DNA of 64,000 nt from CAXXOK01 sp963678055 (GTDB lineage Bacteria > Bacillota > Clostridia > Christensenellales > Aristaeellaceae), in the NCBI GenBank assembly GCA_963678055.1, contig OY782679.1, positions 186,001-250,000 of the forward strand. The letters are read 5' to 3'. Below are positions 16,246-24,589 of this stretch, piece after piece; within the stretch, counting starts at the first letter, position 1; the number at the start of each line of letters is the position of its first letter. The notes under the pieces are model-generated. The model searched no databases, was not told where the DNA came from, and was given only the letters and a program-made list of their open reading frames with translations. Position numbers and translations under genes: made by a program.

Positions 16246-17730
16246 TTAGGATTGTCTGGTGAGCTCCACATCGCGGTACCAAATATAGGGTTCTCCATCG
16301 TGCAGGCGTTCTTTGCGCACGGTCAGGTGCAGGGTATCGCCCTGGCGAGTCAGCCACAGTTTTGTTTTAAAGCAGGTCTGATAAAACCAGGTGTCCACTA
16401 GCAGGCTATCCTTTTCAAACACGGCGGTGGTGCACTCGTGCTGGAAGCTTTTCATGGGGCAATAGGTTTCGTGGGGGATGCGCTTGCCGTCCAGCCTGGC
16501 GACCAGGGTGGTCCTGTCGTCAATGATCAGCTCCACCGCTTTTTTGCCGGTACGGATTACAAGGGTTTTTGCAAACTCATCGTCGGTATCATAAAAATCC
16601 CGGTTGACGTTGGTGTTGGCAAAGGGCACCAGCTCCGGATATACATGAAACTTTCCGCTTGTGATAGTATACCGCCCGTCCCAGCCTTTTGCAAACCCGT
16701 GTACCGGCGCGGCGGCTCCGTCCGGCAGGTGGCGGGACGCGGCATAGCTTCTAAGCGCAGCCAGGGCGTCCGGGTCCTCGGGCAGGGTATCGGGAAGCGG
16801 CTTATCCAGCAGATATTTCACCATCACGGCATCGTAGGCATCGGTATCGTGCGGCTCGCTGGCGGCCTGCTGGATGGAAAACGCTAAATCCAGCGGACGG
16901 CACATCACGCTGTCCTGCCCGTGCCCGCCACTGAACTTGAATGTGCCGGGTTGCTTGTGCATCCACAGCTGGTAGCCGTAGCCTGCAACATCGTTATCAA
17001 TCTGCTTTGTGGTCGCGTCCTGCACAAAGCGCTCGTCGATGACCTGTGCATCGCCCCAGCGGCCGTTCTGCAAAAACAGCAGTCCCAGCCGCAAATTGTT
17101 TTCCGTGCTGGCCGAAACACCCGGTGCGACATGCAGTCCGTTTTTAAACGTCATCCACGACAGCTGATCGGTATTGATGCCGATGGGCTGAAAAATACGC
17201 TCGTTGGCGTAGTCATACACCGAGCGACCCGTTACGCGGCGGACGATTTCCGACAGCATACAGGTGCCGGTGGTGTTGTACTTAAACACGCTGCCGGGCT
17301 CCAAATCCACTTCGGTGGTCAGGTAATTTTCAATCATATGCTCGCCGGGCATGGCGTGCACGCTCATGCCGTTGGTCATGCTCAAAACGTGCTTAACCTT
17401 CAGCTTGGCCATGTTACCGCTGTCGGAAACACCCAAGGCTTTCAGGTCATCGGCAAACAGATCGGCAATGCGGTCTTCCACGGACAATAGCCCGTCCGTC
17501 ACGGCGGCACCAACGGCTGCCATAACGTAGGATTTGCCAAACGAATGGCAGATGTGGCGGGTCTCCCGCTCAAACGGCGACCACCAGCACTCCAGCACCA
17601 CTTTGCCATGCCGGGCGATCATCAGGGCGTGGGGTTCGGTGCCGCAGGTCTCCAGTTCCATCAGCATGTGCAGCAGATCCTGGCTGGACAAGCCCACGCT
17701 TTCCGGCGTGGCGCGCAGTAATTCCTTCAT
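16246..17730 (-). CDS. Serine hydrolase, beta-lactamase (class C/PBP-like) fold
   Basis: This 494-residue protein has the SxxK motif in CHSFGKSYV near residue 65 and the second motif KYNTTGT (Y-x-N) near residue 150, giving the catalytic Ser-Lys-Tyr set of the beta-lactamase/D-aminopeptidase/esterase family. A third HGG-like element is in FSGGHGQDS. The C-terminal 130 residues are a beta-rich domain. No signal peptide is seen, so it is probably cytoplasmic and unlikely to give drug resistance; esterase or amidase action on the locus substrate is more likely. The ATG follows AAGGAAGGA. A second member of the family lies upstream at 18924-20402. Fold assignment is firm and the substrate is unknown. 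Confidence 0.85.
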   Translation of the reverse strand: MKELLRATPESVGLSSQDLLHMLMELETCGTEPHALMIARHGKVVLECWWSPFERETRHICHSFGKSYVMAAVGAAVTDGLLSVEDRIADLFADDLKALGVSDSGNMAKLKVKHVLSMTNGMSVHAMPGEHMIENYLTTEVDLEPGSVFKYNTTGTCMLSEIVRRVTGRSVYDYANERIFQPIGINTDQLSWMTFKNGLHVAPGVSASTENNLRLGLLFLQNGRWGDAQVIDERFVQDATTKQIDNDVAGYGYQLWMHKQPGTFKFSGGHGQDSVMCRPLDLAFSIQQAASEPHDTDAYDAVMVKYLLDKPLPDTLPEDPDALAALRSYAASRHLPDGAAAPVHGFAKGWDGRYTITSGKFHVYPELVPFANTNVNRDFYDTDDEFAKTLVIRTGKKAVELIIDDRTTLVARLDGKRIPHETYCPMKSFQHECTTAVFEKDSLLVDTWFYQTCFKTKLWLTRQGDTLHLTVRKERLHDGEPYIWYRDVELTRQS

Positions 17731-17750
17731 GTGGTTCCTTCCTTTCGCGG

Positions 17751-18923
17751 TTAAATCACCTTGCGCCGTTTCAGCCAGAAGGCAAAGCCAAAGGCCGTCA
17801 GCAGCGGAATGGTGAATACACTAAACATGGTATGATAGCCGGCTGTCGAGGCGACAACGCCGCCCAGCACCGGGGTAATCGCTTGACCGATATCCGCGCC
17901 CAGGTAATAAGTGCATGAGGCCGCGCCCCGCCGCTCCACCGGAACCGCTTTCATGCTGCTGGCCTGCAGGGTAGGCTGCACCGCGCCAAGGCCAAAGGCC
18001 TTAAACATCGCCGCCAGAGTAAATAGCACCACGGCGTTACCCGGCGTTGCCATTCCCAGCAGTACAAAGGCTACGGCCATGAGCGCAAGGCCCGCAAAGA
18101 TCACTGGTACAGCATGGCGGTCAGCCAGCTTGCCGCTAAGCAGCCGCGACAGGAACAGCGCCGTTGCGCCGATGGTAAAGTACCAGCCCACATTGCCCTG
18201 GGACAGCGATTGTCCAAACAGGGCGATAAAGCTGTTTTCAAGCCCCGTTGCGCCCGAAACCACAATCGCCAAAATACCAAAGGGCAGGGCTTCGCGGGAG
18301 ATAAAGTCCGCCACGGCGAGCTTGCGGGTGCGCTTCACCCGCTTGCGTTTCTGGGCGGGAATAATGAACCATGCAAGCAGCATCGCCATCAGCGACAGCG
18401 TTGCCGCGGTTAAAAACGTGACCGGAAAGCCGAAGCTTTCGCCAATCCAGATACCAAGCGAGGGCGCAAACGCCGCCGTAATGGTTTGGCCCACGGCAAA
18501 ATACGCAAGCCCCTGGGCCATTTTGTCCTCCGGCACCGCGCCGGCGACCAGCGCCATAGTGACGGTGGTTGCGATAGAGAAAAACAAACCGTGCATAATG
18601 CGGAATACCAACAGCAGTGCGATAGACTGGGTCAGGCCGCAGCCCGCCATGGCTACGCCGCTGCCGAGCATGGCAACCACCAGCAGCATCTTCCGGCTGA
18701 GTTGATCGGACAGAATACCGCTAAACGGGCGAATGCACAGCGACGCAATCGACAGTGCGCCCACCACCGTGCCGGCCACGGCCGTGGTGGCTCCAAATCC
18801 GGTTACATACAGCGATACGGTGGTGGCGACCATGGCAAAGCTTGCCGATACGATCATATTGATTAAAAAAAGCGACAGATAGGCGCGGTTAAGCAGCCGC
18901 TGCGGCCCTGCGGGAGCGTTCAT
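17751..18923 (-). CDS. MFS transporter
   Basis: This 390-residue protein has about 12 hydrophobic segments and the MFS loop between helices 2 and 3 (RPFSGILSDQLSRK, and again SRLLSGKLADRH in the second half). It begins directly after the stop of the serine hydrolase at 18924, so the two are co-transcribed and probably translationally coupled. Sitting between two beta-lactamase-fold hydrolases and behind an ABC uptake system, it may export or import a product of the same pathway. Substrate unknown; an unlinked drug-efflux role cannot be excluded. Confidence 0.88.
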   Translation of the reverse strand: MNAPAGPQRLLNRAYLSLFLINMIVSASFAMVATTVSLYVTGFGATTAVAGTVVGALSIASLCIRPFSGILSDQLSRKMLLVVAMLGSGVAMAGCGLTQSIALLLVFRIMHGLFFSIATTVTMALVAGAVPEDKMAQGLAYFAVGQTITAAFAPSLGIWIGESFGFPVTFLTAATLSLMAMLLAWFIIPAQKRKRVKRTRKLAVADFISREALPFGILAIVVSGATGLENSFIALFGQSLSQGNVGWYFTIGATALFLSRLLSGKLADRHAVPVIFAGLALMAVAFVLLGMATPGNAVVLFTLAAMFKAFGLGAVQPTLQASSMKAVPVERRGAASCTYYLGADIGQAITPVLGGVVASTAGYHTMFSVFTIPLLTAFGFAFWLKRRKVI

Positions 18924-20402
18924 TCAGGCGTTGACTCCCTTCCCGTACAGGCAAACGGCGTCTTTCAGGGTCGGCCAGCCGCGCAAGGGCCGCTTGGCAT
19001 AGGTCAGGGTCACGCCGTCATCCTCAAAGGTAAAGCGGTACAGGTATTCACCCTGAGCTGCCACGCTTTTGGCGGCAATTTTCAGAGTGCTGTCGCTACG
19101 CCAAATGGCTGTAAACTGACACGCATCCGGGTCGGCGCAATACACGCCGTTGTCTATGGTGATTTCCGGCTTCACCAGCAAATGCCGTGGTGACGGCATC
19201 CACTGCCCGTTCAGTCCGATTGGCACTGTTTGCAGGCCTGCGCTGTCCTTGTATAGCAAGTCAATCGCGCCGTCCTTTTGCACAAAGGAGATATCCGCAT
19301 CGAGAGCCTCAAAACGGTATCGTTTGGAAAACCATTGGTCTTCCTTTCCACCGCTTTGCTTGCCGCCCTTAGGGGCCAGCGACAGCATACGTCCGTAGGT
19401 CAGCAGCTGCCAGTACGCGTTTTTATCCGTCTCCAGCGTCTCGCCGGACAGTGCCCCAACAATATACTTTTCAAACGCTTCCAGCGCGTAGGTAGAGTCT
19501 GGCATATCCGACATAAGCACAGCGGCCATGTCTTCCTCCGGCAGCACAATGCCGTACTGACCAAAGCCGCCATCCAGCCGGTAACCGCCAAAGGCATTGC
19601 GCCAGGTTTGCCAGCCGTAACCGGCGAAGTTGTCCGGCTGACCGGTTTGGGTATGTTCCCGCACGCACTGGCGCAGGATATCCGCATCCAGCAACTGCTG
19701 ACCCTGCCAGTTACCCTCCTGCAAAAACAGCGCTACGTACTTCATCAGGGTGATAGGTGTCATCGCCATCACGACGGGGTTATAGCTGCCGCGCGTGTCG
19801 GTGGGCGCGTAGATCGGTGCGGCCATAAGCTCGGCAAAGTGACGGGTCTGGTAGCCCTCAAACGGCTCACCCACAGCGCGTTCTACCGCCTGGGTGACGA
19901 TCGTTGGAATGGTGTTGTTATAGCGGAAGGTTTTGCCCGGCGCTTCCACAGGCGGCGCAGCAAAAAACAAGCGCGTTATATCGGCGTTCAAATCCTTGAA
20001 CAACGCCAAAAACGGGTCCTCCTCCTGCCCGGAGCGCATGGTAAGAAGGTCGTCTATCGTCATGTTGTCAAAGCGGGTATCGCCGTCCAGCAGATCGCGG
20101 AACAAGTCGGCCACCTTGTCGGTCGGCTTCATTTTTCCGTCCTGTATGGCGCGGCAGGCGCTAAGCGCCAGAATGGACTTGCCCGCCGAATACACGCGGT
20201 GCGGGGTGGACAGCGTATACGGCGCAGCCGCCGATGCAAAGCAAATCTTGCCCCGGCGCAGCAGTATAAACGCGTGCAACCGGTATTTATTTTGCTCTAA
20301 GGCCTGCAAAAAGCGCAGCACCGCCACCGAGGGAATGCCCACCGCCTCCGGCTGCGTGGTTTCGAACGGTAACTCGTCCTGGTGCAGTGTGGTTTCCTTC
20401 AT
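18924..20402 (-). CDS. Serine hydrolase, beta-lactamase fold (second copy in the locus)
   Basis: This 492-residue protein is related in layout to the one at 16246-17730. The SxxK motif is in YSAGKSILAL near residue 73 and the Y-x-N motif in FRYNNTIPT near residue 160; YRLDGGFGQYG forms the third element. The C-terminal part is beta-rich. There is no signal peptide. The start follows AAAGGGG. It is 31 bases downstream of the ABC permease at 20434 and abuts the MFS gene, placing it in the middle of the carbohydrate-type operon. It is probably an esterase, amidase or transpeptidase-like enzyme acting on the imported compound; the exact substrate is unknown. Confidence 0.85.
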   Translation of the reverse strand: MKETTLHQDELPFETTQPEAVGIPSVAVLRFLQALEQNKYRLHAFILLRRGKICFASAAAPYTLSTPHRVYSAGKSILALSACRAIQDGKMKPTDKVADLFRDLLDGDTRFDNMTIDDLLTMRSGQEEDPFLALFKDLNADITRLFFAAPPVEAPGKTFRYNNTIPTIVTQAVERAVGEPFEGYQTRHFAELMAAPIYAPTDTRGSYNPVVMAMTPITLMKYVALFLQEGNWQGQQLLDADILRQCVREHTQTGQPDNFAGYGWQTWRNAFGGYRLDGGFGQYGIVLPEEDMAAVLMSDMPDSTYALEAFEKYIVGALSGETLETDKNAYWQLLTYGRMLSLAPKGGKQSGGKEDQWFSKRYRFEALDADISFVQKDGAIDLLYKDSAGLQTVPIGLNGQWMPSPRHLLVKPEITIDNGVYCADPDACQFTAIWRSDSTLKIAAKSVAAQGEYLYRFTFEDDGVTLTYAKRPLRGWPTLKDAVCLYGKGVNA

Positions 20403-20433
20403 AGCAATCCCCTTTCAGTTCAAATAGTGAGGC

Positions 20434-21321
20434 TCAGCCCTTCACGCCGCCGATCACGATCCCTTTTACAAACCCGCGCTGCAGGAAGGGATAAATAATC
20501 ATAATCGGGACCAGCGCAATAACTGCGATCGCCATACGGATGCCGACACTTGGCACCGTCACCCCGGCAGTCAGCGAGGAATTGGCCGCATTGTTGGCAA
20601 TAAAGTCGGCGCTGGCAATTAAGCGGTTCAGTAAATTCTGAATGGTATAGAAGTCCGTGCGCTTGACCAGGTAATACAAGCCGTTAATCCAGTCGTTCCA
20701 GTACGCAAGACCCGACAGCAGTGCGATGGTCGACAGAATCGGGGTCGACAGCGGCAGTACAATTTGAATCAAGGTTCGGGTTTCCCCGGCACCGTCGATA
20801 CGCGCGGCCTCCAGCACCTCTTCGGGAATGTTGGTGGTGAAGAATGTACGCATGACGATTACGCCAAAGCCGTTCATCAGCAAGGTCGGCAAAATCAACG
20901 CCCAGAAGGTGTCCTTAATGTGGAACACCTGCACCCACATGAGGTAGCTTGGAATCATACCGCCGTTAAACAGCAGGGTGAAAAACACCATGAATGAAAA
21001 GAAGTTGCGGCCCGGCAGCCCTTTGCGTGACAGGGGATAGGCCATCAGCGTCGTGATGGTCAGGTTGGACAGCGTACCCACAGTGGTCGCCAGAATGGTC
21101 ATTTTATAGGCATTCAGGATTTGCGCGCGGCTGAACCATAGATATCTGTAGGATTCCAGGCTGAATTCCCTGGGCAAGAACGAATATCCGTGTTTTAGCA
21201 GCGATTGCTCCGATGCAAACGAGCTGGTTAAAAGCAACAGCAGCGGCAATACACACAGCAGTGACAAAATAAGCAATACTATGTTGGCCACCCTTGAAAA
21301 GCCTTTTCCATATAAACCCAT
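20434..21321 (-). CDS. ABC transporter permease, carbohydrate uptake (CUT1, LplC/YtcP type)
   Basis: This 295-residue protein has six hydrophobic segments. The EAA loop EVLEAARIDGAGETRTLIQIVLPLSTPIL, which contacts the ATPase, is clear. It ends in GIVIGGVKG, the usual tail of this permease group. It follows the partner permease by 15 bases and starts behind GGAGG. The two form the channel for the binding protein at 22348-23811. No ATPase gene is present in the locus, as is common for CUT1 systems that share one MsmK-type ATPase encoded elsewhere. Confidence 0.93.
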   Translation of the reverse strand: MGLYGKGFSRVANIVLLILSLLCVLPLLLLLTSSFASEQSLLKHGYSFLPREFSLESYRYLWFSRAQILNAYKMTILATTVGTLSNLTITTLMAYPLSRKGLPGRNFFSFMVFFTLLFNGGMIPSYLMWVQVFHIKDTFWALILPTLLMNGFGVIVMRTFFTTNIPEEVLEAARIDGAGETRTLIQIVLPLSTPILSTIALLSGLAYWNDWINGLYYLVKRTDFYTIQNLLNRLIASADFIANNAANSSLTAGVTVPSVGIRMAIAVIALVPIMIIYPFLQRGFVKGIVIGGVKG

Positions 21322-21336
21322 CGTATTTCCTCCCGC

Positions 21337-22266
21337 TTAGAACAAGGCTTGTTCTTTTTCGATCGCACGTACGGCATAGTTGGTTCCCAGCACCAGCAGG
21401 AACCCAAGCACCGATTGGATGAACCCCGCCGCGGACGCGCGGCCGACATCGTTGGTTTCCAAAAGCCCGCGGTACACATAGGTGTCGATGGTGCTGGTCG
21501 CATCGTACAATAGCCCCGTGTTCATGGGCACCTGGTAGAATAAACCAAAGTCCGAATAGAAGATGCGCCCCATCGACAAAAGGGTCAGGGTGATAATCAC
21601 GGGCTTGATCAGCGGCAGGGTAATGCTGGTGATCTGCTTCCAGGTTCCAGCGCCGTCCACCACAGCGGCCTCGTAATAAGCCTTGTCTATGCCGATAATG
21701 GTGGCAAAGTAGATGATGGACGAATACCCAAAGGTTTTCCAAACCTGCACCATGGTTAGAATCACTGGCCAGTATTTGGCATCTGTATAGAATTTCGCAG
21801 GCTCCATGCCCAGCGGTATCAGGATGGCATTGTTAATCATGCCGTTGCTTTCGCCAAGGGCCGCGTAGGCAATGTAGCTAACGATTACATACGAAATCAA
21901 ATAGGGAATCAGGATAACGGTCTGGTACACCTGCTGCACCTTTTTGCGTTGAATTTCATTGAGCATGATGGCCACAAAAATGGCAAAAATCGTGCCCAGA
22001 ATAATGAATACGAGGTTATATCCCAAAGTATTGCGGATAATGGTCCACGCATCCCCGGTTTTAAACAGATAGGTAAAGTTTTTTACGCCGTTCCATGCGC
22101 TGCCCCAAATGCCCTGCACATACTTGAATTTCTTAAACGCAAGCTGCAGGCCTGTCAGCGGGATGTAGTTGTTGATGATGATATAGGTCAGGCCCGGAAT
22201 CATCATGATATACAGCGGATAGAACCGCTTCATTTTTTTTAGTGTTTGCCGAATGGACGTTAGCAC
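21337..22266 (-). CDS. ABC transporter permease, carbohydrate uptake (CUT1, LplB type)
   Basis: This 309-residue membrane protein opens FYPLYIMMIPGLTYIIINNYIPLTGLQLAFKKF, typical of LplB-like permeases, and carries the EAA loop YYEAAVVDGAGTWKQITSITLPLIKPVI. The start is GTG behind AGGGGG. It lies between the binding-protein gene and the second permease and is part of one leftward operon. LplB/LplC-type systems carry oligosaccharides such as polygalacturonan or glucuronoxylan fragments in some bacteria; the substrate here is not known. Confidence 0.93.
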   Translation of the reverse strand: MLTSIRQTLKKMKRFYPLYIMMIPGLTYIIINNYIPLTGLQLAFKKFKYVQGIWGSAWNGVKNFTYLFKTGDAWTIIRNTLGYNLVFIILGTIFAIFVAIMLNEIQRKKVQQVYQTVILIPYLISYVIVSYIAYAALGESNGMINNAILIPLGMEPAKFYTDAKYWPVILTMVQVWKTFGYSSIIYFATIIGIDKAYYEAAVVDGAGTWKQITSITLPLIKPVIITLTLLSMGRIFYSDFGLFYQVPMNTGLLYDATSTIDTYVYRGLLETNDVGRASAAGFIQSVLGFLLVLGTNYAVRAIEKEQALF

Positions 22267-22347
22267 GAGCTGGCCCCCTGTCTGTAAAATGGGCAGAGCG
22301 GCGCCCTTGTGGAGCGCCGCTCTGCAAGGTAAGGGAGTGAGGTATGC

Positions 22348-23811
22348 TTAGTTAGCTGCCCAGGCGTCCAGCTGCTGCTGCTTGGCGGCGATGATATCAT
22401 CGATGCCGGCGGCGTCCAGCTCGGACAGGAGGGAGGCGTACAGGTCGTCAGTATCGCCAATGTTCAACAGCAGCGCGTTGACGTACTTATCCACAATCGT
22501 TGAGCACGCGGATGCTTCGTCGGAAACGACGGAGGAGTCAAACGCAAAGCCCAGCGCCGGGGATTTTTCACAGGTCTCATTGGAGGCCAGCCAGCCGTCG
22601 TACAGGTCGGCGGGATCCGGAGACCAGGGATAAGTGATGCAGATGTTGGGCCAGAAGGTGCCCATGCCCGACGGCCAGCCTGTGGTCATGGGGTCGAGAT
22701 CGCCGGCGAACGTGATGTTGCCTTCTTCGGTTACCACATAGTGCACGCCTTCAATGCCGTTGCACACGAGGTTGGAGATCGACGAATCGGTGAACAGCAG
22801 GTTCAGGAACTGGGTCGCAGCCACCTGATGTTCGCTGAGAGCGGGAACGCACCAGGTCATCCCGGCAACGTTGCTGGTGGTTGCCCAGGCGTCCTGGGTG
22901 ATCTGTGCGGCATACAGTTCTTTGCCAACGCCTTTTTCCTGTACGCTCAGCGCAGTGCCTTCATCGCTGTAGGATACAAAGGAGCCGAAGGACTGGCCGT
23001 TGGACAGGTAGGCCATGGAGCCGTCCTGAGCGTTGAGGGGGTCTTTCATAAAGAAGCCTTCCTCGTTCCAGATTTTGGCGTAATCCAGCATGGATTTGAA
23101 GGTGTCGGATTCGTAATAGTTGACAACGGTCGTGCTCTGGCCGTCCTCGCCCAGCATCAGTGCGCCCAGGGGGTCGCCGGTGCCCAGCAGGTCGGTGTCA
23201 AAAATGTCCAGGTACGCGCCACCGTTGCCGTTGGCGATCATGGTCATGTCGGGGTTTGCGGCCTTGACCACTTTCAGCGCTTCGGTCAGCGTGGCAAAAT
23301 CGGTGATGGCTTCGGGGTCGATGCCCGCTTCGTCCGCCATTTTCTTGTCCATCATGAACATCAGCGCGGAGGAGAAGGCGTTGACCTTGGGTGCGCCGTA
23401 GAGCACGCCGCCCACGCGGGCACATTCAATGTACTCGCCCAGCGAATCCAAAATGCCCTGGCCGTATTCTTCAAACAGTTCATCCATCGGGGCGATGGAG
23501 CCCTGGTCGGCCAGCATGGAAAGGCTGGTCATAAATGCGGCGTTGAACAAGTCGATGCTGCCATCGGTAAGCATCAGGTTAATTTGCGTGCCCCAGGATG
23601 CAAAGTCGATGCAGACAAACTCGATCTGGAAATCGTAGCCGAGTTCTTCCAGCCGCGCGTTGATAGCGTCCTGGACCAAACCGCGTTCCTCTGCGGCGTT
23701 CATCGCCAGCAGATACGCGACCTGAATGGTTTCCTTTTCTTGTGCAACGGCAACGTTCATGCTGCCGACCAGCATTACCGCAAGCAAAAGAAGCGCGAGA
23801 ATTTTCTTCAT
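22348..23811 (-). CDS. Extracellular solute-binding protein of the CUT1 ABC system
   Basis: This 487-residue protein begins with a signal peptide (KKILALLLLAVMLVGSM, cleavage probably after VAVA). A DUF3502-type type II periplasmic-binding fold of the LipO/YtcQ group follows: GTQINLMLTDGSIDLFN, KKMADEAGIDPEAITDFATLTEALKVVK and the GVHYVVTEEGN region. A lipobox cysteine, usual in Gram-positive binding proteins, is absent, so membrane attachment is unclear. It is the first gene of the leftward operon and starts behind GGAGG, with a strong promoter and a LacI-type operator just upstream. Ligand unknown; an oligosaccharide is likely from the family. Confidence 0.92.
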   Translation of the reverse strand: MKKILALLLLAVMLVGSMNVAVAQEKETIQVAYLLAMNAAEERGLVQDAINARLEELGYDFQIEFVCIDFASWGTQINLMLTDGSIDLFNAAFMTSLSMLADQGSIAPMDELFEEYGQGILDSLGEYIECARVGGVLYGAPKVNAFSSALMFMMDKKMADEAGIDPEAITDFATLTEALKVVKAANPDMTMIANGNGGAYLDIFDTDLLGTGDPLGALMLGEDGQSTTVVNYYESDTFKSMLDYAKIWNEEGFFMKDPLNAQDGSMAYLSNGQSFGSFVSYSDEGTALSVQEKGVGKELYAAQITQDAWATTSNVAGMTWCVPALSEHQVAATQFLNLLFTDSSISNLVCNGIEGVHYVVTEEGNITFAGDLDPMTTGWPSGMGTFWPNICITYPWSPDPADLYDGWLASNETCEKSPALGFAFDSSVVSDEASACSTIVDKYVNALLLNIGDTDDLYASLLSELDAAGIDDIIAAKQQQLDAWAAN

Positions 23812-23845
23812 GTGTTGGTTCCTCCTCTAGTCTTTTCGTGAAATT

Positions 23846-23863
23846 TGGGTAATCGTTTACCCA
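23846..23863. promoter_or_regulatory. LacI-type operator
   Basis: TGGGTAATCGTTTACCCA is a near-perfect palindrome with the central CG typical of LacI-family sites. It lies just downstream of the predicted start of transcription of the binding-protein operon, a position suited to blocking transcription. The LacI gene at 15247-16224 is the probable binder. Confidence 0.8.
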
Positions 23864-23874
23864 TCTTTGCGACA

Positions 23875-23903
23875 AGTTTAGCATTGAAGATTTGGTAAGT
23901 CAA
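23875..23903 (-). promoter_or_regulatory. Promoter of the carbohydrate ABC operon
   Basis: On the minus strand, TTGACT (23898-23903) and TAAACT (23875-23880) are 17 bases apart. The LacI-type operator begins about 12 bases beyond the -10 box. Confidence 0.7.
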
Positions 23904-24099
23904 TGCGCAAATTTTTACCTTTTGCTTGCCTAAACTTAACCTGAAGCGGCTTATATTTACCTGCAAAATACATGCAACAACGCTGAATCGCGTTCACCGT
24001 AACGGGGTTTACACGCGCAAAATAAAAAAAGACCGCGCTTGCGCGGCCATAGCGTATTTTTGTTGCGGACATGAACCACTTTTAGTGGCAGGCGAAATT

Positions 24100-24558
24100 T
24101 TATACGTCTTCCAGCCAGCAAATGAACGCCGTTTTATCCTCCCGGTTAAACCCGCAGCGTTCATAAAAGCGGAAGGTTGCCTTGTCCTTATTGCCGGTGG
24201 TGAGCGATACTTTATAGCAGCCCGCCTCACGGGCGATGCTGACTGCCTCGGCCATCAGCGCTGCGGCGATGCCCTGCCTGCGGTAGGCTGCTGCCGTAAT
24301 CACGTTTTCGATCACCGCATAGGGGCGCGCGCCACGGGTAAGGTTTGGAATCACGATCACTGTCACGCTCGCGGCTATCTCATCCTCCGCCTTTGCCAGG
24401 AGAATGTGATAGGCGGGGTTATTGAATATCGTCTTTAACACACCATCCAGCGCTTGTCCGCCGGGCGCCGGGTCGCTTTGGTGTAGCTGCTTATACAGTG
24501 CCAGCAGCGCGGGCAGATCGTCGCGCGTTGCTTCCATGATTTCAATGGTTTGCTTCAT
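24100..24558 (-). CDS. GNAT-family N-acetyltransferase
   Basis: A 152-residue protein with the acetyl-CoA binding motif VITAAAYRRQGIAAALMAEAVSIARE (R-Q-G-I-A pattern) and the C-terminal GFNREDKTAFI strand. The start at 24558 was chosen because GGAGG lies 8 bases upstream; the frame extends eight codons further without a better site. It follows the glycosidase gene at 24590 on the same strand, 31 bases after its stop, so co-transcription is likely. The acceptor is unknown; the family covers amines, peptides and antibiotics. Confidence 0.88.
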   Translation of the reverse strand: MKQTIEIMEATRDDLPALLALYKQLHQSDPAPGGQALDGVLKTIFNNPAYHILLAKAEDEIAASVTVIVIPNLTRGARPYAVIENVITAAAYRRQGIAAALMAEAVSIAREAGCYKVSLTTGNKDKATFRFYERCGFNREDKTAFICWLEDV

Positions 24559-24589
24559 GTGCGTATCCTCCGCTCTTTTCATTTCTCCA

